Shown here in pieces: positions 1-5,876 of a stretch of DNA of 15,825 nucleotides. Each line of letters begins with the position of its first letter. Position 1 is the first letter of the stretch. The notes under the pieces are model-generated. The model worked only from the letters and a program-made list of their open reading frames with translations, was not told where the DNA came from and did not search any database. The stretch lies in assembly GCA_003135995.1 (NCBI GenBank), contig PNBM01000133.1, positions 533 to 16,357 on the forward strand, read 5' to 3'. Source of the DNA: Ignavibacteriota bacterium. Lineage in GTDB: Bacteria > Bacteroidota > Ignavibacteria > Tepidaquicellales > Tepidaquicellaceae. The position numbers were made by a program, and so were the translations under genes.

Positions 1-111
1 GGAACGTATGAAGTAACATTCAACGCATCGCAATACCCCAGCGGAGTTTATTTTTATAGATTAACATCAGACGGATATAATGAGACAAAACGGATGATAC
101 TACTCAAATAA
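1..111 (+). CDS. C-terminal end of a T9SS (Por) sorting-domain protein, 5' partial
   Basis: Frame +1 is open from the window edge to a TAA at 109-111 and encodes 36 residues. These include a PSGVYFYRL segment followed by a short basic stretch and the ending KRMILLK. This is the pattern of the type A C-terminal sorting domain of the type IX secretion system (Por secretion tail), in which the last beta strands direct an exported protein through the outer membrane before the tail is cleaved. The rest of the protein lies outside the window, so its cargo function cannot be told. It runs convergently to the dcw cluster, separated from the ftsZ stop by about 975 non-coding bases. The family call rests on a short segment, but the motif is distinctive. 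It is the best taxonomic marker in the window. Confidence 0.82.
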   Translation, partial: GTYEVTFNASQYPSGVYFYRLTSDGYNETKRMILLK

Positions 112-126
112 TTTACATTCTTTTAA

Positions 127-139
127 ACGCCGAAGGCGT
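127..139 (+). repeat. Hairpin repeat, copy 1 (plus orientation)
   Basis: ACGCC-GAA-GGCGT forms a 5-bp stem with a 3-nt GAA centre. It is followed by a conserved tail (GACACTGTTGTAGAAATAA, from 140) and preceded by an A-rich lead. It starts 49 bp before copy 2. Confidence 0.8.
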
Positions 140-175
140 GACACTGTTGTAGAAATAATTTCCAATAAAATTAAA

Positions 176-188
176 ACGCCGAAGGCGT
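176..188 (+). repeat. Hairpin repeat, copy 2 (plus orientation)
   Basis: The stem is identical to copy 1 (ACGCC/GGCGT, GAA centre). The tail GATATTATTGTAGAAAATAA is the best version of the family consensus. Copy 3 starts 50 bp later. Confidence 0.8.
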
Positions 189-225
189 GATATTATTGTA
201 GAAAATAATTTCAAAAAGAATCAAA

Positions 226-238
226 ACGCCGAAGGCGT
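226..238 (+). repeat. Hairpin repeat, copy 3 (plus orientation)
   Basis: The same ACGCC-GAA-GGCGT hairpin, but the tail is shorter (GGCATTGTTTTAATGA) and diverges after about 10 bases. It is the last plus-oriented copy; the next two copies face it in the opposite orientation. Confidence 0.75.
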
Positions 239-299
239 GGCATTGTTTTAATGAGGTCATTTAATTGCAGATCATTTCAGAAAAATATTAAATAATATC

Positions 300-312
300 A
301 CCCCTTCGGGGT
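300..312 (-). repeat. Hairpin repeat, copy 4 (minus orientation)
   Basis: On the minus strand this reads ACCCC-GAA-GGGGT followed by GATATTATT, the same layout as copies 1-3. One stem pair differs (G-C becomes C-G) while pairing is kept. It faces copy 3 across about 60 bp, so the cluster as a whole is an inverted arrangement. Confidence 0.75.
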
Positions 313-350
313 TTGAATTTAATTCACAATTCATTTTCTACAATAATATC

Positions 351-363
351 ATCCCTTCGGGAT
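351..363 (-). repeat. Hairpin repeat, copy 5 (minus orientation)
   Basis: On the minus strand this reads ATCCC-GAA-GGGAT followed by GATATTATTGTAGAAAAT, a near-perfect tail match to copy 2. Stem pairs 2 and 3 both differ from copies 1-3 (C-G becomes T-A, G-C becomes C-G), with complementary changes on both sides. It lies 51 bp from copy 4. Confidence 0.78.
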
Positions 364-419
364 TTACAAAATTGAATTATTAGACAGGCGAATGAGTTAG
401 TTAGAACCTAATGTTTAGC

Positions 420-447
420 ATGGATTTCCGCTTTCGCGGGAATGACA
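420..447. repeat. Degenerate GTCATTCCCGC-type palindromic repeat
   Basis: Read on the minus strand this begins TGTCATTCCCGCGAAAGCGG and continues AAATCCAT, a one-base-short version of a palindromic repeat widespread in bacterial intergenic DNA (stem TTCCCGC / GCGGGAA around GAAA). A perfect GGGGATCCCC palindrome follows at 454-463. A CCGATA (474-479) / TATCGG (493-498) inverted repeat lies further on, suggesting a composite of decayed elements up to about 520. Confidence 0.6.
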
Positions 448-587
448 AAAGAAGGGGATCCCCGACAAGAGTTCCGATAAAGAGTCCCTACATATCGGGA
501 CAAAGAACGCACATTCGGGAACGACTAACCAAAAAGAATTTGTGAAATTAAATGAACCGGAAGAACAAATCACTTATCAATTATAAA

Positions 588-656
588 CACAAAAGCGGAG
601 GTAGCCACAACTCCGCTTTGTGCGACTTAATATCTTCCTAGGCAGTGGCAAGATAT
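588..656. repeat. Two-hairpin element, copy 1
   Basis: Hairpin 1 pairs 588-600 (CACAAAAGCGGAG) with 611-622 (CTCCGCTTTGTG), giving a 12-bp stem with one bulged A and a 10-nt loop (GTAGCCACAA). After the spacer CGACTTA, hairpin 2 pairs 630-636 (ATATCTT) with 650-656 (AAGATAT) around a 13-nt loop containing GGCAG. The second copy, 181 bp downstream, keeps the same architecture, the loop-1 core TAGCCACAA, the TGTGCGACT linker and the GGCAG in loop 2. The strand of any transcript is unknown. Confidence 0.7.
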
Positions 657-754
657 CTCGTCTATATAATTTTACTTCTTTTCGTGTCCTTATGTTCCAT
701 TTAGGTTCCGCCTTGCATACAATACGTAATCAGGGTAATAATTCTGCAACGAGT

Positions 755-803
755 AAAAAAATTAATAACACAAAGCGGAGTTAGCCACAATCTCCGCTCT
801 GTG
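755..803 (-). terminator. Candidate terminator downstream of ftsZ
   Basis: On the minus strand, the 12-bp GC-rich hairpin 1 of the second two-hairpin element (803 to 769) is followed by TTATTAATTTTTTT (768 to 755). Hairpin plus T-tract resembles a Rho-independent terminator for transcripts leaving ftsZ. It lies about 280 nt past the ftsZ stop, and the T-run starts a few bases beyond the stem, so it is only a candidate. No better hairpin/T-tract for the dcw cluster is visible closer to ftsZ. Confidence 0.35.
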
Positions 804-836
804 CGACTATATCTCTCTTGGCAGCTGAGAGATATA
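769..836. repeat. Two-hairpin element, copy 2
   Basis: Hairpin 1 pairs 769-780 (CACAAAGCGGAG) with 792-803 (CTCCGCTCTGTG), 12 bp with one mismatch, around loop TTAGCCACAAT. Hairpin 2 pairs 808-817 (TATATCTCTC) with 827-836 (GAGAGATATA), a perfect 10 bp, around TTGGCAGCT. Compared with copy 1 the hairpin 2 stem differs in length and sequence while staying paired, but loop 1 and the TGTGCGACT linker are nearly unchanged. This looks more like a structured element than a simple sequence duplication. Confidence 0.7.
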
Positions 837-886
837 ATTTCAATATAAAATCAATAAATTCAATAAATTCAAACCTTCTAATTAAA

Positions 887-1038
887 TAACCAAATAACTA
901 ACTTACGTTACACAAAATAATTAAAATAGCCACTTTTGTCATTCTGAACTTGTTTCAGAATCTCGTTTTTAAATTTTTTTAGACCCTGAAACAAGTTCAG
1001 GGTGACAAATACGTAAGTTCAGTAACCCAATAACTAAC
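887..1038. repeat. MITE-like nested inverted-repeat element with flanking direct repeats
   Basis: Two 26-base units, 938-963 and 981-1006, are inverted copies of each other (22 of 26 positions agree) across a 17-nt A/T spacer. Each unit is itself a hairpin: ATTCTGAA/TTCAGAAT in the first and ACCCTGAA/TTCAGGGT in the second, so the differences between them are compensated. Outside them, AACTTACGT (900-908) and ACGTAAGTT (1011-1019) form a perfect 9-bp outer inverted repeat. Outside that, TAACCAAATAACTAAC (887-902) and TAACCCAATAACTAAC (1023-1038) are a 15/16 direct repeat. The GTCAYYCTGAACTTG unit type is common in intergenic DNA of many bacteria. No transposase is present. Confidence 0.65.
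941..980 (+). terminator. Candidate plus-strand terminator within the inverted-repeat element
   Basis: ATTCTGAA (941-948) pairs with TTCAGAAT (954-961) around CTTGT. The stem is followed by CTCG and an almost pure T/A run with TTTTT and TTTTTTT by 980. It could stop plus-strand transcription before it runs antisense into ftsZ. The stem is AT-rich and the T-tract is interrupted by AAA, so confidence is low. Confidence 0.28.
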
Positions 1039-1086
1039 CGCTACAATTTTATTACAAATTAAACGCCAAATAGTTTCCTCAAAAAA

Positions 1087-2316
1087 CTAATCCATCTGCC
1101 TTCTTAAAAATGCAGGCTTTGTATATTCCTTCTCTTCGAGATTGAAATCATCGAATCCGAATTTTTCAAGTGAGTCGTCTTTCTTCGCAACGTACTCTTC
1201 GCTCATATCATCGTTGATGCTGATATTTGCCAGACGGCGCCTGAATGCAGGCTTATCTAATTCGGATAATTCTTCCTGAGTCGTCGGAATCGAAGAAATT
1301 TTACCGACCTGCCTGACATTTAATGATTCTTCAGCCTCTTCTTTTATTTCTATTACCTCTTCCCTGAATCCTGTCGCAATCACAGTCACCATAATTTCAT
1401 CTTTCATTTCTTTGTCATCAACTATTCCGAATATGTACGTCGATTGTTCACCGGCTTTATCTTTTATAATTTCATTTATTCTTTCTATTTCAGACATCTT
1501 GATTGCTCCGTTGCTTGCAATGTTTACGAGCACGCATTTCGAACCGCAGATATCTACATTGTCGAGCAGCGGGTTCAAAAGCGCATCCAGAGCGGCTTTC
1601 TCGGCTCTGTTATCACCGTCAGCAATTCCGGTTCCTATCATTGCATCACCCATATCTTTCATAATTGTTCTAACATCGGCGAAGTCAACGTTAATTTCTC
1701 CTGTCTTCGTGATGATTTGAGAAATACCTCTTGTTGCATTGTAAAGAACTTTGTTTGCAAATTCGAAAGCCTGCGTTTTTGTAGTTTCTTCGTTAATCAG
1801 TTCCAGAATTTTTTGATTCGGAATAACGATGAGACTATCGACTTCTTCTTTCAGTCTGCTTAAACCAAGATTCGCAAGGTTCATTCTCGGTTTGCCTTCA
1901 AAATTAAATGGCGTAGTTACAACTGCAACAACAAGTGCGTTCATGCTCTTCGCAATGTGCGCAACTTCAGGAGCACCGCCGGTTCCCGTGCCGCCGCCCA
2001 TACCGGCTGTGACAAACACCATATCACTTCCGGCAATTGCTTTTTCAATCATATCACGATTTTCTTCAACTGCTTTTAATCCGACATCATCTTTCATTCC
2101 CGTTCCGAGACCTTTTGTAATGTTTTTTCCAATCTGTATCTTAATGTTTGCCTTGCTGACATCAAGTGCCTGCGTGTCAGTGTTTATTGCAACAAATTCA
2201 ACACCTTCAATCCCTTTGTTTACCATAGAGTTCACGATATTTCCGCCGCCGCCGCCTACTCCGACTACTTTAATTTTTGCTCCGTTCATTGAATCCGGAA
2301 TTAACTGAATAGACAT
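1087..2316 (-). CDS. ftsZ: Cell division GTPase FtsZ
   Basis: Tubulin-like GTPase that polymerises into the Z-ring at the division site. The 409-residue protein shows the N-terminal nucleotide-binding segment GVGGGGGN (19-26), the tubulin signature GGGTGTG (108-114 region) and the T7 catalytic loop with NVDFADVRTIM (209-219). A variable acidic linker follows, then a C-terminal peptide YTKPAFLRRQMD that would dock on FtsA. The linker holds a second, similar motif, LDKPAFRRR (353-361). The ATG is preceded by AGAAAGGG at good spacing, the best Shine-Dalgarno in the cluster, which fits the high FtsZ dose that division needs. It is the last gene of the cluster, 69 nt after ftsA. No deletions or frameshifts are seen. 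Confidence 0.98.
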   Translation of the reverse strand: MSIQLIPDSMNGAKIKVVGVGGGGGNIVNSMVNKGIEGVEFVAINTDTQALDVSKANIKIQIGKNITKGLGTGMKDDVGLKAVEENRDMIEKAIAGSDMVFVTAGMGGGTGTGGAPEVAHIAKSMNALVVAVVTTPFNFEGKPRMNLANLGLSRLKEEVDSLIVIPNQKILELINEETTKTQAFEFANKVLYNATRGISQIITKTGEINVDFADVRTIMKDMGDAMIGTGIADGDNRAEKAALDALLNPLLDNVDICGSKCVLVNIASNGAIKMSEIERINEIIKDKAGEQSTYIFGIVDDKEMKDEIMVTVIATGFREEVIEIKEEAEESLNVRQVGKISSIPTTQEELSELDKPAFRRRLANISINDDMSEEYVAKKDDSLEKFGFDDFNLEEKEYTKPAFLRRQMD

Positions 2317-2385
2317 ATCTTTACCCTTTCTATTTTATTTGTGTAAATATTATTTAAAAAATTTCTTTTATTCATTTTAAAATCT

Positions 2386-3669
2386 TTATAGCTCGTCGAA
2401 CCAGGCTTTCACTTTCGAAAAAATTCCTTTCGGAGTTAATTTTTTTCTCTTCTGCTTTTTATCGGTTGTAACCGTATGACTTATTTCTTCCATATTTTTC
2501 ATGCGGTGAAGAATCAAGCCTACACCCGTTGCAAAAATCGGGCTTTCAACTTCTTTTATTAAACCGCCTGAAATTCCGTTCGGAATACCAAGATTCACTT
2601 CCATATTTAATATTTCTTTCGCAAGTTCTTTTGTACCCTTTATCATCGAGCCTCCGCCTGTTATCACAACTCCGGCGTGAAGTTCATTGTGTATCTGCGA
2701 ATTTTTAATTTCTATTGCAGATAGTTCGAATATATCCTGCATCCTCGCCTGTATAATTCTCGCAAGAATACTTTTTCTTGTCTTCTTAGGAATTTTTCCT
2801 TTAATGGATTCAACTGTTAATTCATCATCGCTTAAAATTTCCGAAACTGATGCGAATCCGAATTCTCTCTTTATTCTTTCCGCTTCTTTTTCAGAAATTC
2901 CAAGTGCCTCAACTATGTCATTCGTCACGAGACTTCCCGCTATTCCGATTCCCGCTGTATATTTCAAAACTCCTTTTTTAAATATCGCTATGTCCGTAGT
3001 TCCGCCTCCGATATCGAGCATCGCAACACCGACTTTCTTTTCGGTTTCATCGAGCACTGCAAATGATGATGCAATCGGCTCGAGTACTATATCATCTATT
3101 TCAAGGTCACAGCTTGTAACGCATTTTGTCAGGTCGTCGATTGAAGAGACAAGACCCGTGATTACATTTACTTTCGCTTCAAGCTTTATTCCGAACATTC
3201 CGACAGGCGTTTCAAAAATTCCGTCTTTGCCGTCTATTATATATTCCTGCGGTACAACATCGATTATTTTTGTATCACTCGGCAATGGAATCAGCTTCGC
3301 CTGGTCGATTAAACGGAGAATATCTTCATCCTGAATTACTCTGTCAGGATTATTAATTCCGATTATGCTTGCCGTCTGAATGCATCTTATGTGATGCCCT
3401 GCAATGCCAACAACTACCGAAGTTATCGGAGCACCTGAATTTAATTCTGCGTCTGCGATTGCGGCTTTAATTGATTCAATTGTTTTACTCGGGTTTACTA
3501 CGATTCCCCTGTGAAGCCCTTCCGACGGAGCTTTGCCTATTCCGATTATATCTACAGTTCCGTTACTTTTCGGCTTTGCTACAATCACACAGATTTTCGT
3601 TGTTCCGACGTCGAGTCCAACAATTATATCACTTTCGTTCTTCTTGAATTTTTTAGATTTAATTGTCAT
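2386..3669 (-). CDS. ftsA: Cell division protein FtsA
   Basis: Actin-like ATPase that tethers FtsZ filaments to the inner membrane and recruits later divisome proteins. The 427 residues contain the phosphate-1 motif GLDVGTTK (18-25), the phosphate-2 motif LDIGGGTTD (218-226) and the adenosine motif VVITGGGSMIKG (334-345), with the SHS2/1C insertion between the first two. The C-terminus ends in a basic stretch (KKQKRKK) and an amphipathic GIFSKVKAWFDEL, the membrane-targeting helix. The ATG start lies a few residues before the conserved DIIVGLDVG and has no clear Shine-Dalgarno. It is placed between ftsQ and ftsZ as in most dcw clusters. Length and motifs are normal for the family. Confidence 0.97.
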   Translation of the reverse strand: MTIKSKKFKKNESDIIVGLDVGTTKICVIVAKPKSNGTVDIIGIGKAPSEGLHRGIVVNPSKTIESIKAAIADAELNSGAPITSVVVGIAGHHIRCIQTASIIGINNPDRVIQDEDILRLIDQAKLIPLPSDTKIIDVVPQEYIIDGKDGIFETPVGMFGIKLEAKVNVITGLVSSIDDLTKCVTSCDLEIDDIVLEPIASSFAVLDETEKKVGVAMLDIGGGTTDIAIFKKGVLKYTAGIGIAGSLVTNDIVEALGISEKEAERIKREFGFASVSEILSDDELTVESIKGKIPKKTRKSILARIIQARMQDIFELSAIEIKNSQIHNELHAGVVITGGGSMIKGTKELAKEILNMEVNLGIPNGISGGLIKEVESPIFATGVGLILHRMKNMEEISHTVTTDKKQKRKKLTPKGIFSKVKAWFDEL

Positions 3670-3717
3670 GTTTTATAAAATTTTTATTCTGTAAATCAGC
3701 AGTTTTATTCCGCTGCG

Positions 3718-4491
3718 TTACTTAGTTTTAACTACAACCTGGTTCGAAAATCTTAAATCCACATAAGCATAATTTTTATCTTTAATCTCAGAATGCATCT
3801 TCTCTATGAAATTTTTTAATATGGTTATACTTTCCGATATTTCTTTTTGATATTCGGGTTCGGATATTTGCCTGTCCTTATATCTTTGAAGATATAACGG
3901 CAGCGAATTATCGTTCAGATAAATAATAACTTTCTCGGAATCAGCCATGTTTATCTCTGATATCTGGTTGTATAAATATTTTCCTTTGCTAATCGTGTTA
4001 AGTACAATGAATACGGCTAATTTCAAATCATCATCTTTTTCTTTTACTCCGGGCTGAAAATTTTCCTGCTTGATACCGTTTATCACGGGTAAATCATATA
4101 ATTTTTCGAAATTTTTAAACGGGAAAATTTCATATTCCGCGTCGACAAGGTTTAATTCGCTTCCTGAATTCACAATAGCCACAGGCGTTTTTTCAACAAT
4201 ATCGATTATAATTTCCGACGGCGGATTTTTACTGACAAAAACTTTTTTTATCTCGGGATGCCGCGAAATCCTGTCCTGAATGAAAGTGATATTCAAATCA
4301 TCTATATTTACAGCTGAATCGGATTTTATATTTGCCGCCGATAATATTTCTTCTTTTGTAAGCGTATAATTTCCCTTAATTTTAAAATCTGTATAGTAGA
4401 CATTATTTCTCCACTTGTTCGCATATATTATGAGTACCGCAACGATAATAACAAGAGGAACTAATATTAATATTCTTTTAATTTTTTTCAT
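3718..4491 (-). CDS. ftsQ: Cell division protein FtsQ/DivIB
   Basis: Bitopic divisome protein that links cytoplasmic and periplasmic division factors through FtsB/FtsL. The chosen 257-residue form has a basic N-terminus (MKKIKR), one membrane helix (about residues 7-23), a POTRA-like domain starting at YYTDFKIKGNYTLT (about 33-102) and a beta-rich FtsQ domain to the end. An in-frame ATG 39 nt upstream would add 13 residues but overlap murC by 43 nt. The internal ATG is preferred because it forms an ATGA overlap with the murC stop, is preceded by GAGGTGAAGGA, and puts the basic residues directly before the membrane helix. Sequence conservation in this family is low, so the call leans on domain order and position between murC and ftsA. 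Confidence 0.9.
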   Translation of the reverse strand: MKKIKRILILVPLVIIVAVLIIYANKWRNNVYYTDFKIKGNYTLTKEEILSAANIKSDSAVNIDDLNITFIQDRISRHPEIKKVFVSKNPPSEIIIDIVEKTPVAIVNSGSELNLVDAEYEIFPFKNFEKLYDLPVINGIKQENFQPGVKEKDDDLKLAVFIVLNTISKGKYLYNQISEINMADSEKVIIYLNDNSLPLYLQRYKDRQISEPEYQKEISESITILKNFIEKMHSEIKDKNYAYVDLRFSNQVVVKTK

Positions 4492-5876
4492 TCCTTCACC
4501 TCGCTGTGTCGTTTTACATACATATCGCATAATTCCGTAATACTTCCTGCTCCCTGGAATATTATAGTATCATCTTTCTTAATAACTTTATCCAGAATCT
4601 GAATCGCATTTTCAAAAGAATTTGTATAATAAATTTCTTTTTGAATGTTCTTCAGTATATTATAAATCAATTCCGAACTCACACCTTTGATTTCCTTTTC
4701 CCTCGCCGGATAAATATCGGTCAGAATCACAACATCATTTTCTTTTAGCGATTCTGCAAATTCATTGTATAAATCTCTTGTTCTTGTAAACGTGTGCGGC
4801 TGAAACACCGTTATAATCCTGCCCTTTGCATTATCCCTGATAGCCTTAAAAGATGCTGACACTTCAGTCGGATGATGCGCATAGTCATCGTAAATTATTA
4901 TATCATTTTTATATTTAAGCTCGAGTCTTCTTTTCACTCCTGAAAAATCAAAAATGCTTTCTGCAAATTTTTTCAGGTCGACACCAATTGCATTACAGGC
5001 TAAATATGAAGCGGTTGCATTCAAAGCATTATGCAAGCCCGGAACTTTAAGCCTTATTGTATTTTTTTCTAAATCAAAATATGTTTTTCCGTTTGTATTA
5101 ATTATATTTTCTATTTTATAATTATTGTTATCCTTTAAGCCGTAAAATATTTTATGCTTCTTATCAATATTTTTCGTCAAATCAAGAACATTTAAATCAT
5201 CTCCGCATGCAATAATCTTCGCACCGGGTTCGGCATTATCAATAAATTGTTTGAAACTATCTTTCAATTCTTTTAAATCTTTATAAATATCCGTATGGTC
5301 AAGTTCTATATTGGTTATAATAATTACATTCGATTTTAATGAAAGAAAACTTCTGTCATATTCATCAGCTTCCACAACTGCTATATTTCCTTTGCCTATT
5401 CTTGATGAACCGCCTTCAAGAAAATCAAGAGTTCCGCCTACGAATATGTAAGGCTCAAATCCGTTGTCAATCAATATCTTCGCTATCATCGCCGTTGTAC
5501 TTGTTTTTCCGTGCGTACCGCTTACCGATATCAGATATAAATCGTTCACAATTTCTCCAAGCATTACAGCGCGTTTTACCATTTTTATTCCGAGCTTTAT
5601 TGCTTTTTCATATTCGGGATTATCTTTTTTAACTGCTGACGTGTAAATAACAAGGTCAATATCTCCCGTAATATTTTCGGAATTATGTCCTTCAAATATT
5701 TTTATTCCGAAACTTTTTAATCTTTCCGTAATTTGTGAAGGATATAAATCACTACCTGAAATCTCATAACCTTTTCTTTCAAGAAATTCAGCAATGCCGC
5801 TCATACCGATTCCGCCTATTCCGATAAGGTGAATCTTTTTTACATTTGTCAATATGTTGTTTTTATTTTCAGGCAT
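4488..5876 (-). CDS. murC: UDP-N-acetylmuramate--L-alanine ligase MurC
   Basis: ATP-dependent cytoplasmic ligase that adds L-Ala to UDP-MurNAc, the first step of stem-peptide assembly. The 462 residues show the Rossmann-like N-terminal motif IGIGGIGMSG (18-27), the P-loop GTHGKTST (120-127), EADEYDRSF (169-177), NIELDHTD in the central domain, HNALNA (282-287) and DDYAHHPTE (330-338) in the C-terminal ligase domain. All catalytic-region motifs look intact and the length is typical. The start codon lies inside the end of the upstream PH-like gene (8-nt overlap), and its TGA stop overlaps the ftsQ ATG as ATGA, so translation is probably coupled on both sides. murB, often the next gene, is absent here. 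Confidence 0.98.
   Translation of the reverse strand: MPENKNNILTNVKKIHLIGIGGIGMSGIAEFLERKGYEISGSDLYPSQITERLKSFGIKIFEGHNSENITGDIDLVIYTSAVKKDNPEYEKAIKLGIKMVKRAVMLGEIVNDLYLISVSGTHGKTSTTAMIAKILIDNGFEPYIFVGGTLDFLEGGSSRIGKGNIAVVEADEYDRSFLSLKSNVIIITNIELDHTDIYKDLKELKDSFKQFIDNAEPGAKIIACGDDLNVLDLTKNIDKKHKIFYGLKDNNNYKIENIINTNGKTYFDLEKNTIRLKVPGLHNALNATASYLACNAIGVDLKKFAESIFDFSGVKRRLELKYKNDIIIYDDYAHHPTEVSASFKAIRDNAKGRIITVFQPHTFTRTRDLYNEFAESLKENDVVILTDIYPAREKEIKGVSSELIYNILKNIQKEIYYTNSFENAIQILDKVIKKDDTIIFQGAGSITELCDMYVKRHSEVKE

Larger units (their letters stand above)
112..1086. other. Repeat-rich convergent intergenic region
   Basis: No frame on either strand here gives a convincing gene. The stretch holds five hairpin repeats (127-363), a degenerate palindromic repeat (420-447) followed by further short inverted repeats up to about 520, two copies of a two-hairpin element (588-656 and 769-836), and a nested inverted-repeat element (about 900-1019). 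I see nothing notable in 364-419, 525-585, 661-754 or 1039-1086. It lies between the 3' ends of two convergent genes, where insertions are least likely to be harmful, which fits its apparent role as a repeat sink. This explanation is inference. Confidence 0.7.

Noticed and set aside
127..363. CRISPR array
   Set aside because: Spacing near 50 bp suggested repeat/spacer units, but there are only five copies in two orientations, the repeat is a short hairpin with a tail that itself is conserved between copies, and the intervening DNA is partly repeated rather than unique. No cas genes are present.
588..836. Mini-ykkC/guanidine or c-di-GMP riboswitch
   Set aside because: The tandem-hairpin layout suggested it, but the loops lack the ACGR motif of mini-ykkC and none of the c-di-GMP core motifs are seen. 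There is also no gene start immediately downstream on either strand.
1829..2308. Long plus-strand open frame opposite ftsZ (and similar ones opposite ftsA, murC, mraY and ftsI)
   Set aside because: The minus-strand proteins have clear family motifs along their whole length; the plus-strand frames have no recognisable domains and exist because of the base composition of the real genes.
2317..2385. Internal promoter or terminator in the ftsA-ftsZ gap
   Set aside because: The gap is very AT-rich and several -10-like strings can be picked out, but none with a convincing partner box (including the Bacteroidetes TTTG/TAnnTTTG pattern), and there is no hairpin with a T-tract.
3670..3717. Hairpin in the ftsQ-ftsA gap
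   Set aside because: Only a 4-bp CAGC/GCTG pairing with a long loop; not distinguishable from chance.
4492..4530. Longer ftsQ start giving 13 extra residues
   Set aside because: It would overlap murC by 43 nt and place an unusual RYVCKTTQRGEG stretch before the membrane anchor; the downstream ATG has an ATGA overlap and a good Shine-Dalgarno.
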